Part shown: positions 8,582 through 18,626 of the stretch, piece after piece
Numbering within the stretch: position 1 is the first letter of the stretch
How the letters are laid out: every line of letters starts with the position of its first letter
Source: Streptosporangium sp. NBC_01756
GTDB lineage: Bacteria > Actinomycetota > Actinomycetes > Streptosporangiales > Streptosporangiaceae
Assembly (NCBI RefSeq): GCF_035917975.1
Contig: NZ_CP109130.1
Coordinates: forward strand, 3,720,001-3,784,000
Direction of reading: 5' to 3'
DNA length: 64,000 nucleotides
The notes under the pieces: generated by a model
The model's database searches: none
Seen by the model: the letters and a program-made list of their open reading frames with translations, nothing else
Told to the model about the DNA's origin: nothing
Position numbers and translations under genes: made by a program

Positions 8582-10228
8582 TTGACTGACGGACCGTTGA
8601 TCGTTCAATCTGACAAAACCCTGTTGCTCGAGGTCGACCACGTCAAAGCCGACGAGTGCCGTAAGGCGATCGCACCCTTCGCCGAGCTCGAACGCGCCCC
8701 CGAGCACGTGCACACCTACCGGATCACCCCGCTGGCCCTGTGGAACGCACGGGCCGCCGGGCACGACGCCGAGCAGGTGGTCGACGCGCTGATCGGCCAC
8801 AGCCGCTACCCGGTGCCGCACGCGCTGCTGGTGGACATCGCCGAGACCATGGCCCGGTACGGCCGGCTCCGGTTGGCGAAGCACCCCGTCCACGGGCTCG
8901 TGCTGACCAGCACCGACCGGGCCGTGCTGGAGGAGGTGCTGCGCTCCAAGAAGATCCAGCCGCTGCTGGGCGAGCGGCTGGACGCCGACGCCGTGGCGGT
9001 GCACCCGAGCGAGCGCGGCAACATCAAGCAGCACCTGCTCAAGCTGGGCTGGCCGGCCGAGGACATGGCCGGATACGTCGACGGCGAGCACCACCCGATC
9101 GAGCTGGCCGAGGACGGCTGGCAGCTCCGCTCCTACCAGCGGGAGGCCGCCGAGGCGTTCTGGCACGGCGGCTCGGGCGTGGTCGTGCTCCCCTGCGGCG
9201 CGGGCAAGACGATCGTGGGTGCGGCGGCGATGGCGCACGCCAAGGCGACGACGCTGATCCTGGTGACGAACACGGTCTCGGCGCACCAGTGGAAGCAGGA
9301 GCTGATCAAGCGGACCTCGCTCACCGAGGACGAGATCGGCGAGTACACCGGCACCAAGAAGGAGATCCGGCCGGTCACCATCGCCACCTACCAGGTGATG
9401 ACGACCCGCAGGCAGGGCGTCTACCGTCACCTGGAGCTGTTCGACGCCCGCGACTGGGGCCTGGTCGTCTACGACGAGGTGCACCTGCTGCCCGCGCCGA
9501 TCTTCCGGATGACCGCCGACCTGCAGGCCCGGCGGCGGGTGGGGCTGACCGCGACGCTCGTGCGCGAGGACGGCCGGGAAGGGGATGTGTTCTCCCTGAT
9601 CGGCCCCAAGCGCTACGACGCGCCGTGGAAGGAGATGGAGAACCAGGGCTGGATCGCCCCGGCCGACTGCGTCGAGGTGCGGGTGACGCTGAGCGACGAG
9701 GAGCGGCTCGCCTACGCGATGGCCGAGTCCGAGGAGCGTTACCGGTTCTGTGCGACCACGCCGTCCAAGAGCCGGGTGACCGAGGCATTGGTCCGCCGGC
9801 ATCCGGGTGAGCAGGTGCTGGTCATCGGGCAGTACATCGACCAGCTCGATGAGCTCGGCGAGCACCTGAACGCTCCGGTGATCAAGGGAGAGACGAAGGT
9901 CAAGGAGCGGGAGCGGCTGTTCCAGGCGTTCCGCGACAAGGAGATCCAGGTCCTGGTCGTCTCCAAGGTGGCCAACTTCTCCATCGACCTGCCTGAGGCC
10001 GCGGTGGCCATCCAGGTGTCGGGCACCTTCGGGTCACGGCAGGAGGAGGCCCAGCGGCTCGGTCGCGTGCTGCGACCCAAGTCGGACGGCGGTGGGGCGC
10101 GCTTCTACTCGGTGGTCAGCCGGGACACCGTCGACCAGGATTTCGCGGCGCATCGGCAGCGTTTCCTGGCCGAGCAGGGATACGCCTATCAGATCATCGA
10201 CGCGGACGACGTGCTCGCCGAGGAGTGA
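8582..10228 (+). CDS. DNA repair helicase XPB (SF2, ERCC3-like)
   Basis: A 548-residue SF2 helicase. I place the start at TTG 8582 because AAGGGAGAAG sits just upstream and the protein then opens with TDGPLIVQSDKTLLLEVDH, the usual N-terminus of actinobacterial XPB. Walker A is PCGAGKT near residue 204, the DEAH-box equivalent is YDEVH near 296, motif III is GLTATL, and motif VI is QRLGRVLRPK. Residues about 1-170 form the damage-recognition-like N-terminal domain. Bacterial XPB unwinds DNA 3'-5' in an ATP-dependent way and is thought to serve repair. Length and motifs are complete. Confidence 0.93.
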   Translation: MTDGPLIVQSDKTLLLEVDHVKADECRKAIAPFAELERAPEHVHTYRITPLALWNARAAGHDAEQVVDALIGHSRYPVPHALLVDIAETMARYGRLRLAKHPVHGLVLTSTDRAVLEEVLRSKKIQPLLGERLDADAVAVHPSERGNIKQHLLKLGWPAEDMAGYVDGEHHPIELAEDGWQLRSYQREAAEAFWHGGSGVVVLPCGAGKTIVGAAAMAHAKATTLILVTNTVSAHQWKQELIKRTSLTEDEIGEYTGTKKEIRPVTIATYQVMTTRRQGVYRHLELFDARDWGLVVYDEVHLLPAPIFRMTADLQARRRVGLTATLVREDGREGDVFSLIGPKRYDAPWKEMENQGWIAPADCVEVRVTLSDEERLAYAMAESEERYRFCATTPSKSRVTEALVRRHPGEQVLVIGQYIDQLDELGEHLNAPVIKGETKVKERERLFQAFRDKEIQVLVVSKVANFSIDLPEAAVAIQVSGTFGSRQEEAQRLGRVLRPKSDGGGARFYSVVSRDTVDQDFAAHRQRFLAEQGYAYQIIDADDVLAEE

Positions 10229-10529
10229 CGTCACCCGGCGGACACGTCGTCGGCTATGTCGATCAGGTCCACGAAATACCGCGGTTTTTCGACAAGGAAA
10301 CCACCCCCTCGCTGGGCCACGACGACCATTAGCGGCATACCCCATGATCCACGGAAGATCACCGGATTTAATAGGGTTTTTCGCTATTTTGCAGCAGAAT
10401 CACGGAGGGTATCAGGACACTTACCGAAGGTCCGCCCGGCGGGTCCCGAGGATCACGAAACGGCCGCCGGGAAAGACCGAGAACGGTGAACCCGCAAGAT
10501 GCCGGAGCGCTGCTCAGCACGATGGGCCG
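10229..10529. other. Intergenic, AT-rich patch upstream of the repeat array
   Basis: No gene is supported. An AT-rich run at about 10365-10400 (TTTAATAGGGTTTTTCGC) stands out from the GC-rich surroundings and may hold the promoter of the HelD gene. No clear -35/-10 pair with 17-base spacing could be assigned. Confidence 0.4.
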
Positions 10530-10690
10530 TGGAGGGCCCTGCGGGCGGGCTCCCTCGTATTCCGGCCGCTCCTCGACGCGACGGACCGCACAGAGCCCTG
10601 CGGGCAGGACCTCTCGTATTCCGGCCACTCCTCGCCGCGACGGACCGCACAGAGCCCCTTGTGGCGGGGCCCTTCGCATTCCGGGCCGTC
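10530..10690. repeat. Tandem direct repeat, about 59-60 bp, nearly three copies
   Basis: The landmark CG(T/C)ATTCCGG recurs at 10556, 10615 and 10675, giving periods of 59 and 60 bases. The bodies share CTCCTCG, CGCGACGGACCGCACAGAGCC and GC-rich ends with small differences. The array lies just upstream of the HelD start. In one frame it could be read as an N-terminal extension of HelD, but that peptide is Arg/Pro-rich with no resemblance to HelD, so I treat it as non-coding leader. Confidence 0.75.
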
Positions 10691-10807
10691 CCAAAGCGAT
10701 CTTCTTCAGCGATTAATCCTTTTGAGCGCGCCGAAGTCACCGGTAAGCTGTTCGATTCGCTGCCTGACGACCACCACCTCCGTTTATCGAATGGGAGGCG
10801 CTTTCGC

Positions 10808-12826
10808 GTGCCCGCACATCAATCGGCCCCCGACATAACCGACGACCCGGCCGAGACGCTCGCCGCCGAACGCGAGCACCTGGCCACCTCCAGGGCCGCC
10901 CTGCGCGCGATGCGCGAACACGCCCGGTCCCTCTCCTCCGACGCCGCCGGCGACTGGGTCTCGCAGCAGATCCTGCAGGGGCTGCTGGACCAGCGGGTGG
11001 CGGCGCTCGCCGACCACTCCGGCACTCCCCTGTTCTTCGGCCGCCTCGACCGGGCCGTGGACGACGACCTTCCCGGGACCGTCTACGTCGGGCGCCGGCA
11101 CGTCCACGACGAGCGGAGCCGTCCCCTGGTGATCGACTGGCGGGCCCCGGTCTCCCGGGCCTTCTACCAGGCCAGTCCGTCGGACCCGATGAACGTCGCG
11201 CTCCGGCGCCGGTTCGGCTACCACGGCGGCGACCTGACCGCCTACGAGGACGAACCGCTCGGCCAGGGTGTCACCCTGCAGCACAGCAGGATCCTCACCG
11301 ACGAGATCGAGCGGCCCCGCTCCGGCCCGATGCGCGACATCGTCGCGACCATCCAGCCCGACCAGGACGAGATCGTCCGCTCCGGGCTCGGCCAGACCGT
11401 GTGCGTCCAGGGGGCGCCCGGCACCGGGAAGACCGCCGTCGGCCTGCACCGGGCGGCCTACCTGCTCTTCACCCACCGGGAGAAGCTCGCCCGGTCCGGC
11501 GTGATGATCGTCGGCCCGAACCGGGCCTTCCTCTCCTACATCTCCTCTGTGCTCCCCGCCCTCGGCGAGGTCAAGGTCGACCAGACCACGGTCGCCGGGA
11601 TCCTGGGCGACCACACCGCTCCCGAGGCCCCCGAGGTCGGCGCGGTCAAGGGCGACGCGAAGATGGCGCCGGTGCTCAGACGCGCCCTGTGGATGCACAT
11701 CGTCAAGCCGACCGAGGGCGTGCTGTACACCAAGGGCGTCAACCGCTACCGGGTGGCCGACCACGAGGTCCGTGAGATCGTCGCGTCGCTGCGCGGCACC
11801 ACCCGTTACGGCCCCGGCCGGGCGGCTCTCGCCCAGCGGCTGGCCCATCTGGTGCTCGTCCGGATGGAGCAGCGCGGCGAGTCGCCCGATGACCGGGTGC
11901 AGGACGCGGTGGCCCGCTCCAAGCCGGTCAAGCAGCTCGTGGAGGCGGTGTGGCCCAAGCTGACCCCCCAGCAGGTGCTCCACCGTCTCTTCAGCGACCC
12001 CGAGTTCCTCGCCGCCGCAGCCAAGGACGACCTCACCGCCGACGAGCAGGCCCTGCTGCTGTGGGCGAAGCCCGCCAAATCCTTCCGCTCGGCGAAGTGG
12101 TCGGCGGCCGACGGCGCGCTGATGGACGAGCTCGGCGACCTGATCGAGCGGACCGCCGTCCTGGGGCACCTGGTCGTGGACGAGGCCCAGGACCTGTCGG
12201 CCATGCAGCTGCGCGCCCTCGGCCGGCGCTGCCGTACCGGGTCGGCCACCGTGCTGGGCGACCTCGCCCAGGGCACCACGCCCTGGTCGGCCCGCTCCTG
12301 GACCGAGGTCCTCACCCACCTGGGCTTCGAGGACGGCGCGGTCACCGAGCTCACCCTGGGCTTCCGCGTCCCCCGCGAGGTGCTCGACTACGCCGCCCGG
12401 CTGCTGCCCGCCGTCGCCCCCGATCTGGCTCCGCCCCGGTCGCTCCGCCCCGGCGTGGGCTCGCTGTCGGTACGGCCGGCGCCCGAGGTGACCGCGCCCC
12501 TGGTGGAGGCGGTGCAGGAGGCGCTGGCCCGCGAGGGCTCGATCGGGGTCATCGTCCCGGACGCCTCGGTCGCGGCCGTCTCGGCCGCCCTGGCCGCCCT
12601 GGACCACCGCGTACTGAGCCCCGACTCGGTCACCGAGCACCGGCTGCTGGTCATCCCGGCGACCCTGGCCAAGGGTCTGGAGTACGACCACGTCATCGTG
12701 GTCGAGCCGGCCGACATCGTGGACGCCGAACCCCGTGGCCTGGCCCGCCTCTACGTGGTCCTGACCCGCGCGGTCACCTCCCTGACCGTCCTGCACACCC
12801 GGGAGCTCCCCGCCCAGCTCCGCTGA
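10808..12826 (+). CDS. HelD-like RNA polymerase recycling factor (UvrD/Rep-type SF1 ATPase)
   Basis: A protein of about 672 residues. The start is GTG 10808, with GGGAGG nine bases upstream; the open frame continues further 5' but only through repeats. The N-terminal helical segment (AEREHLATSRAALRAMREHAR) matches the coiled-coil arm that enters RNA polymerase in HelD proteins. Walker A is QGAPGTGKTAV near residue 203, Walker B is VVDEAQDLSAMQLRALG near 456, and the C-terminal motif AKGLEYDHVIVVEP is of the UvrD type. The family frees stalled or idle RNA polymerase from DNA and can confer rifampicin tolerance. The specific subtype is not resolved. Confidence 0.85.
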   Translation: MPAHQSAPDITDDPAETLAAEREHLATSRAALRAMREHARSLSSDAAGDWVSQQILQGLLDQRVAALADHSGTPLFFGRLDRAVDDDLPGTVYVGRRHVHDERSRPLVIDWRAPVSRAFYQASPSDPMNVALRRRFGYHGGDLTAYEDEPLGQGVTLQHSRILTDEIERPRSGPMRDIVATIQPDQDEIVRSGLGQTVCVQGAPGTGKTAVGLHRAAYLLFTHREKLARSGVMIVGPNRAFLSYISSVLPALGEVKVDQTTVAGILGDHTAPEAPEVGAVKGDAKMAPVLRRALWMHIVKPTEGVLYTKGVNRYRVADHEVREIVASLRGTTRYGPGRAALAQRLAHLVLVRMEQRGESPDDRVQDAVARSKPVKQLVEAVWPKLTPQQVLHRLFSDPEFLAAAAKDDLTADEQALLLWAKPAKSFRSAKWSAADGALMDELGDLIERTAVLGHLVVDEAQDLSAMQLRALGRRCRTGSATVLGDLAQGTTPWSARSWTEVLTHLGFEDGAVTELTLGFRVPREVLDYAARLLPAVAPDLAPPRSLRPGVGSLSVRPAPEVTAPLVEAVQEALAREGSIGVIVPDASVAAVSAALAALDHRVLSPDSVTEHRLLVIPATLAKGLEYDHVIVVEPADIVDAEPRGLARLYVVLTRAVTSLTVLHTRELPAQLR

Positions 12827-13021
12827 CCCCCTGGTCCACGGCCACCATATGACCGCCGGATCCGGTGGCCGTGCCCGTGCGTCCTGCCCCGGCGGAGAAG
12901 GACACCGTCGAGTCTCTTCTTGATCGCCTGAAGGTCTACCAGGGCCGGCGGACTACTTCGGGCTGGGCGCCCAGGCGGCGAGCTGGACGGCGCGGGGGAG
13001 CCGGTGGTGGCCTACGCGCTC

Positions 13022-13054
13022 TCCACCGGAGAGATCACCGATCTCTCCGGTGGA
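13022..13054. terminator. Perfect 15-bp hairpin between convergent genes
   Basis: The arms TCCACCGGAGAGATC at 13022-13036 and GATCTCTCCGGTGGA at 13040-13054 pair perfectly around an ACC loop. No T-run follows, as is common for actinobacterial terminators. It lies between the HelD stop and the stop of the convergent beta-propeller gene and can serve both. Confidence 0.75.
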
Positions 13055-13062
13055 TGCATGGC

Positions 13063-14235
13063 TCAGCCTTGTCCCTGAGGCATGGATCCTGAGTGGTTCG
13101 AACGACTCTTCGGTCTGCGAACCTTGATCGGTGGGACACCGCTCTGCCGGATGGCGTCTACGGCCGCGATCCCAAAGGGCTCGTCACCGACGAAGATGGT
13201 GGCGATGACCTTGTTGGTCGCGGTATCGATCACCGACACGCTGTCAGCCCCCAGGTTGGTCACGTAGACGCGGGTGCCGTCGGGGGAGATCGCAATGCCG
13301 AAAGGGTTGAGACCGACGGAAATGGTGGTAGCGGCTATGTTGGTCACGATGTTGATCACCAACACGGTGTCCGAGTCGATATAGGTCACGTAGGCGCGGA
13401 CGCCGTCGGGGGAGATCGCGACCCTGAAGGGGTTGCGGCCGACGGGGATGGTGGCGACCACCCTGTTGGTCACCGTGTCGATCACCGACACGGTGCCGGA
13501 ATCCTGGTTGGTCACATAGGCGCGGGGACTGCGGGGGGAGATCGTGACCCCGAAGGGGTTGCGGCCGACGGGGATGGTGGCGACCACCCTGTTGGTCGTC
13601 GTGTCGATCACCGACACGGTGCCGGAATCCTGGTTGGTCACATAGGCGCGGGGACTGCGGGGGGAGACGGCGACCCTGAAGGGGTTGCGGCCGACGGGGA
13701 TGGTGGCGGTCACCCTGTTGGTCGCGGTATTGATCACCGACACGGTGTCGGTGCCCTGATTGGTCACATAGGCGCGAGTGCCACGAGGAGAGACCACGAC
13801 CCCGAACGGGTTGTCGCCGACGAGGATCACCGCGACCACCTTGTTGGTCGCGGTATTGATCACCGACACGGTGTCGGTGCCCTGATTGGTCACATAGGCT
13901 CGGGCTCCATTGGGGGAGAGCGCAACCTCAAGAGGGTTGCGGCCGACGGAGATCGTGGCGATGACCTTGTTGGTCGCGATGTCGATCACCGACACGGTGT
14001 CCGACTGCGAGTTGGCCACGTAGATGAATCCGTGAGGTTCCGGCTGCGGTGCCGCCTCAGCCGGAACGGCCACGACCGTCGACATCACCAGGACGGTCAC
14101 GACGGCCACCGCTGCCGCGAACGAGCGGCCACGAGACCACCCGCGCCCCTGGAATCGACCGAACGGTTCCCCCCGGCGATTCTCGAACGCGTTTTCCGCC
14201 CAACGGCGCAGCACCAGAACCTCCATCGACACCAC
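13063..14235 (-). CDS. Secreted YVTN-family beta-propeller repeat protein
   Basis: A 390-residue protein with a basic N-terminal region, a hydrophobic core (SFAAAVAVVTVLVMSTVVA) and an AEAA signal-peptidase site near residue 62. Seven repeats of 42 residues follow, each with AYVTNQ, TVSVI(D/N)TATN and ATI(P/S)VGRNP, the signature of YVTN/LVIVD beta-propellers. Seven units make one closed seven-blade ring. The C-terminal tail is basic and non-repetitive. The role is probably extracellular, in binding or scaffolding; the ligand is unknown. The start is GTG 14233-14235, with an ATG at 14226 as the alternative. Neighbouring blades are almost identical at DNA level, so copy number may vary between strains. 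Confidence 0.85.
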   Translation of the reverse strand: MVSMEVLVLRRWAENAFENRRGEPFGRFQGRGWSRGRSFAAAVAVVTVLVMSTVVAVPAEAAPQPEPHGFIYVANSQSDTVSVIDIATNKVIATISVGRNPLEVALSPNGARAYVTNQGTDTVSVINTATNKVVAVILVGDNPFGVVVSPRGTRAYVTNQGTDTVSVINTATNRVTATIPVGRNPFRVAVSPRSPRAYVTNQDSGTVSVIDTTTNRVVATIPVGRNPFGVTISPRSPRAYVTNQDSGTVSVIDTVTNRVVATIPVGRNPFRVAISPDGVRAYVTYIDSDTVLVINIVTNIAATTISVGLNPFGIAISPDGTRVYVTNLGADSVSVIDTATNKVIATIFVGDEPFGIAAVDAIRQSGVPPIKVRRPKSRSNHSGSMPQGQG

Positions 14236-14472
14236 AGAGTTCCGTTATATGTCCGCATGACAACGTGTTCTGGAAAACGGCACGCTGATTTGAACCTTCA
14301 CGTCCCCGCCCTGTCCATTCATTGCTCGACGGCGATGCGGGCAGCCGGCACCGGCAGAGAGCCGACCGGGCCCCTGCCACCATCGGCCCCGTCGCGCCGA
14401 CCGGACTCCCCGGCGCGATGAACGACACGACGAGGCGGGCAGCGACGAGTGGCCGGCGACACCGTCGGTGAA

Positions 14473-14519
14473 CACGGAAAAGAGGCGGCCCCAGCACCTC
14501 GGGGTCGCCTCTTTTCGTG
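14473..14519 (-). terminator. groEL terminator
   Basis: A hairpin with arms 14473-14492 and 14501-14519 and an AGCACCTC loop. On the minus strand the GC stem is followed by a T-rich end (AAAAGAGGCG / CGCCTCTTTT). It begins just past the groEL stop. Confidence 0.85.
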
Positions 14520-14532
14520 AAAGCGGCTGGAC

Positions 14533-16330
<1,798 letters not shown>

Positions 16331-16385
16331 CGACGGCGCCCTGACCTGCGTCCAGCTTAGGACGGGAACCCGGATTCACCGCGAA

Positions 16386-16420
16386 GGCCCGGCACGCCGA
16401 TGGGGGCGGCGCGCCGGGCC
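16386..16420 (-). terminator. Hairpin downstream of cspA
   Basis: GGCCCGGC at 16386-16393 pairs with GCCGGGCC at 16413-16420, with further pairing inside. It lies 80 bases past the minus-strand cold-shock stop and could end that transcript. Confidence 0.65.
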
Positions 16421-16499
16421 GACATGCAGGAAGATCCGCGCGGACTGCGCTGCCACGGGATCTGCCGGCATTTCCCGACGAATGGACGGAACGGCTGCG

Positions 16500-16700
16500 T
16501 CAGACCGCCCGGACGGATTCCGCCTGGGGACCCTTCTGACCCTGGGTGACCTCGAACTCGACCCGCTGGCCCTGTTCGAGGGCACGGTAGCCGTCCATCA
16601 TGATCGCGGAGTAATGGACGAACACATCCTTACCACCGTCTACCGCGATGAAGCCGTAGCCCTTGTCCGCGTTGAACCATTTGACGGTGCCTTGCGCCAC
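16500..16700 (-). CDS. Cold-shock protein, CspA type
   Basis: A 66-residue single-domain cold-shock protein starting at GTG 16698-16700 behind GAGGAG. RNP1 (KGYGFIAV) and RNP2 (VFVHYSAI) are intact, and WFNADKG is the classic opening. It binds single-stranded RNA and DNA and melts secondary structure as an RNA chaperone. Its position between groEL and cysO is conserved in streptomycetes. A promoter about 165 bases upstream implies a long leader, as in other cold-induced csp mRNAs. Confidence 0.95.
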   Translation of the reverse strand: MAQGTVKWFNADKGYGFIAVDGGKDVFVHYSAIMMDGYRALEQGQRVEFEVTQGQKGPQAESVRAV

Positions 16701-16873
16701 TTCCGACTCCTCTTACTGGACTTGAGGACACCGCCCATTCCTCTCGCGAAGTCCTCAATCTTCGAGGCATTGACATCGCCTACGTCGATCGTTATCGACC
16801 ATACCTGTGAGACACCGTGGGGCAACAGAGTCAATCCGCAGACTGCTTATTTACGTGCGCATTCAAGGTCGGA

Positions 16874-16904
16874 ACTATGTTTTGCTGAGCGTTTGTTCAG
16901 TCAA
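16874..16904 (-). promoter_or_regulatory. Candidate cspA promoter with long 5' leader
   Basis: On the minus strand TTGACT (16899-16904) is followed after 19 bases by CATAGT (16874-16879). The predicted start near 16866 gives a leader of about 165 bases. The segment is AT-rich against its surroundings. Confidence 0.45.
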
Positions 16905-16957
16905 AAACCAAATCATGTTCACCAGCCACATAAGTGGACTCCCGCCACAGAACACGA

Positions 16958-16988
16958 CACCCGCACGCGGTCAGACCGGGTGCGGGTG
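16958..16988 (-). terminator. Terminator of the thrC-like/cysO operon
   Basis: CACCCGCAC at 16958-16966 pairs with GTGCGGGTG at 16980-16988, and an inner CGGT/ACCG stem closes around a CAG loop. It lies 31 bases past the cysO stop. Confidence 0.8.
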
Positions 16989-17018
16989 CGGGTGGAGGGG
17001 CGGTACGGGTGTCGCGGA

Positions 17019-17294
17019 TCAGCCTCCCGCGACCGCCGGAATGATGGAGATCTGAACGCCGGACGGCGTGGCCGTGTCAAGGTTCTCCGCGAAACGGACG
17101 TCCTCATCCCCGACGTAGACATTGACAAAACGTCGAATCTTGCCCGTTTCATCAAGAATGCGCGCGCCGATACCGGGGAAGTCGGCGTCGAGCTTCTGCA
17201 GAACCTCGCGCAGCGTCGCCCCCTCGCCGCCGACCTCGGAGGAGCCGTCAGTGTAAGTCCGGAGAATTGTCGGAATCCGCACAGAAACGCTCAT
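17019..17294 (-). CDS. cysO: MoaD/ThiS-family sulfur carrier protein, CysO-like
   Basis: A 91-residue beta-grasp protein that ends in IIPAVAGG. The C-terminal Gly-Gly is the site that is adenylated and turned into a thiocarboxylate. The opening SVSVRIPTILRTYT and the middle RRFVNVYVGDEDVRF closely resemble mycobacterial CysO, which passes sulfide to O-phosphoserine on CysM. Here no cysM or mec+ protease gene is adjacent; the partner is the threonine-synthase-like enzyme only 23 bases upstream in the same operon. The ribosome site is AAAGGT. The carrier probably gives sulfur to that PLP enzyme (see findings); a carrier for cysteine synthesis elsewhere is the alternative. Confidence 0.88.
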   Translation of the reverse strand: MSVSVRIPTILRTYTDGSSEVGGEGATLREVLQKLDADFPGIGARILDETGKIRRFVNVYVGDEDVRFAENLDTATPSGVQISIIPAVAGG

Positions 17295-17317
17295 AGTTCA
17301 GTACCTTTCACAATTTT

Positions 17318-18610
17318 TTAGGCGATAGCCGTACGGAATGCGTCGAGAGAGGGGCGGATGACGGCGGTGGGACGTGCCTGGTCCGCCACCGCGTCGAGGG
17401 TCTTGAGACCGTCACCGGTGTTGAGGACCACGGTCTCGGCATCGGGGTCGATCCGCCCGGAGGCGACCAGCTTGCGCAGCACCCCGACGGTGACGCCGCC
17501 CGCGGTCTCGGCGAAGATCCCCTCGGTTCTGGCCAGCAGCCGGATCGCGTCGACGATCTCCGCGTCGGTGACGTCCTCCACCGCGCCGCCGGTGCGCCGG
17601 GCGATGTCCAGCACGTAGGGGCCGTCCGCCGGGTTCCCGATCGCCAGCGACTTGGCGATGGTGTCGGGCTTGACCGGGCGGATCACGTCATGACCGGCCT
17701 TGTAGGCGGCGGAGACCGGGGAGCACCCCTCGGCCTGAGCAGCGAAGATCTTGTACGGCTTCTCCTCGACGAGGCCGAGCGTGATCAGCTCCTTGAAGGC
17801 CTTGTCGATCTTCGTGAGCTGGGAGCCGGACGCGACCGGGATGACGATCTGGTCGGGGATCCGCCAGCCGAGCTGCTCGGCGATCTCGTAGGCCAGGGTC
17901 TTGGAGCCCTCGGCGTAGTAGGGGCGCAGGTTGACGTTGACGAAGCCCCACTTGTCGCCCAGCTCGTCCCCGATGAGCTCGGAGCAGAAGCGGTTCACGT
18001 CGTCGTAGGTGCCCTCGATGCCGATCAGCTTGCCGCCGTACACCGACGCCATGACGATCTTGGCCTGCTCCAGGTCCGAGGGGATGAACACGCAGGCGTC
18101 CAGCCCGGCCCGGGCGGCGGCGGCGGTCACCGCGCCGGCCAGGTTGCCGGTGGAGGAGCAGGACAGGGTGTGGAACCCGAAGTTGCGGGCCGCCTCCACC
18201 GCGATGGCCACCACGCGGTCCTTGAAGGAGTGGGTGGGGTTGCCGGAGTCGTCCTTGATGTGCAGCGAGCGCAGGCCCAGCTCGCGGGCGAGGTTGCCGG
18301 CGTCGACGAGCTTGGTCCAGCCGGGGTTCATGTTGGGCTTGGTGGCCACGTCCGCCGGGACGGGCAGCAGGGAGCGGTAACGCCAGATGTTGGCCGGCCC
18401 CTCGGCGATCTGCTCACGGGTCACGCGCCCGAAGTCGTAGGCGATCTCCAGGGGCCCGAAACACTCGACACAGGCGAAGTCGGGACCGAGATCGTAGCGG
18501 GCACCGCACTCGCGACAGGACAGGGCCGCGGCGGGGCCGAAGCGCCGGTTGTGCGTGTCTCCGACACGACCGATCGAGGTGGTGGGGGTTTCAGTGCTTG
18601 CGAGCGCCAT
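17318..18610 (-). CDS. Threonine-synthase-like PLP enzyme; possible sulfur-carrier-dependent homocysteine synthase
   Basis: A 430-residue fold-type II PLP enzyme. The start is the ATG at 18608-18610, opening ALASTETP. An N-terminal zinc ribbon is visible near residues 31-50 (CRECGARY, ACVECFG). The Schiff-base lysine lies in PTHSFKDR near 125, followed by the phosphate-binding SCSSTGNLAGAV near 148-159. By sequence it would be named threonine synthase (O-phosphohomoserine to threonine). However, it is headed by a SAM-I riboswitch and is followed at 23 bases by a CysO-type sulfur carrier. That context suggests it uses O-phosphohomoserine and carrier thiocarboxylate to make homocysteine for methionine. 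The fold and the substrate class are well supported; the reaction is inference. Confidence 0.85.
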   Translation of the reverse strand: MALASTETPTTSIGRVGDTHNRRFGPAAALSCRECGARYDLGPDFACVECFGPLEIAYDFGRVTREQIAEGPANIWRYRSLLPVPADVATKPNMNPGWTKLVDAGNLARELGLRSLHIKDDSGNPTHSFKDRVVAIAVEAARNFGFHTLSCSSTGNLAGAVTAAAARAGLDACVFIPSDLEQAKIVMASVYGGKLIGIEGTYDDVNRFCSELIGDELGDKWGFVNVNLRPYYAEGSKTLAYEIAEQLGWRIPDQIVIPVASGSQLTKIDKAFKELITLGLVEEKPYKIFAAQAEGCSPVSAAYKAGHDVIRPVKPDTIAKSLAIGNPADGPYVLDIARRTGGAVEDVTDAEIVDAIRLLARTEGIFAETAGGVTVGVLRKLVASGRIDPDAETVVLNTGDGLKTLDAVADQARPTAVIRPSLDAFRTAIA

Positions 18611-18626
18611 GAAGCGAGGCCTTTCC

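Noticed and set aside
10784..12796. Long antisense frame opposite HelD
   Set aside because: No domain likeness and composition typical of a shadow; HelD has all ATPase motifs.
12865..13063. Possible small gene after HelD (VPVRPAPAEKDTVESLLDRL) and a second frame with GEPVVAYALSTGEITDLSG
   Set aside because: The two protein-like parts lie in different frames and the end forms a terminator hairpin; at most a decayed remnant.
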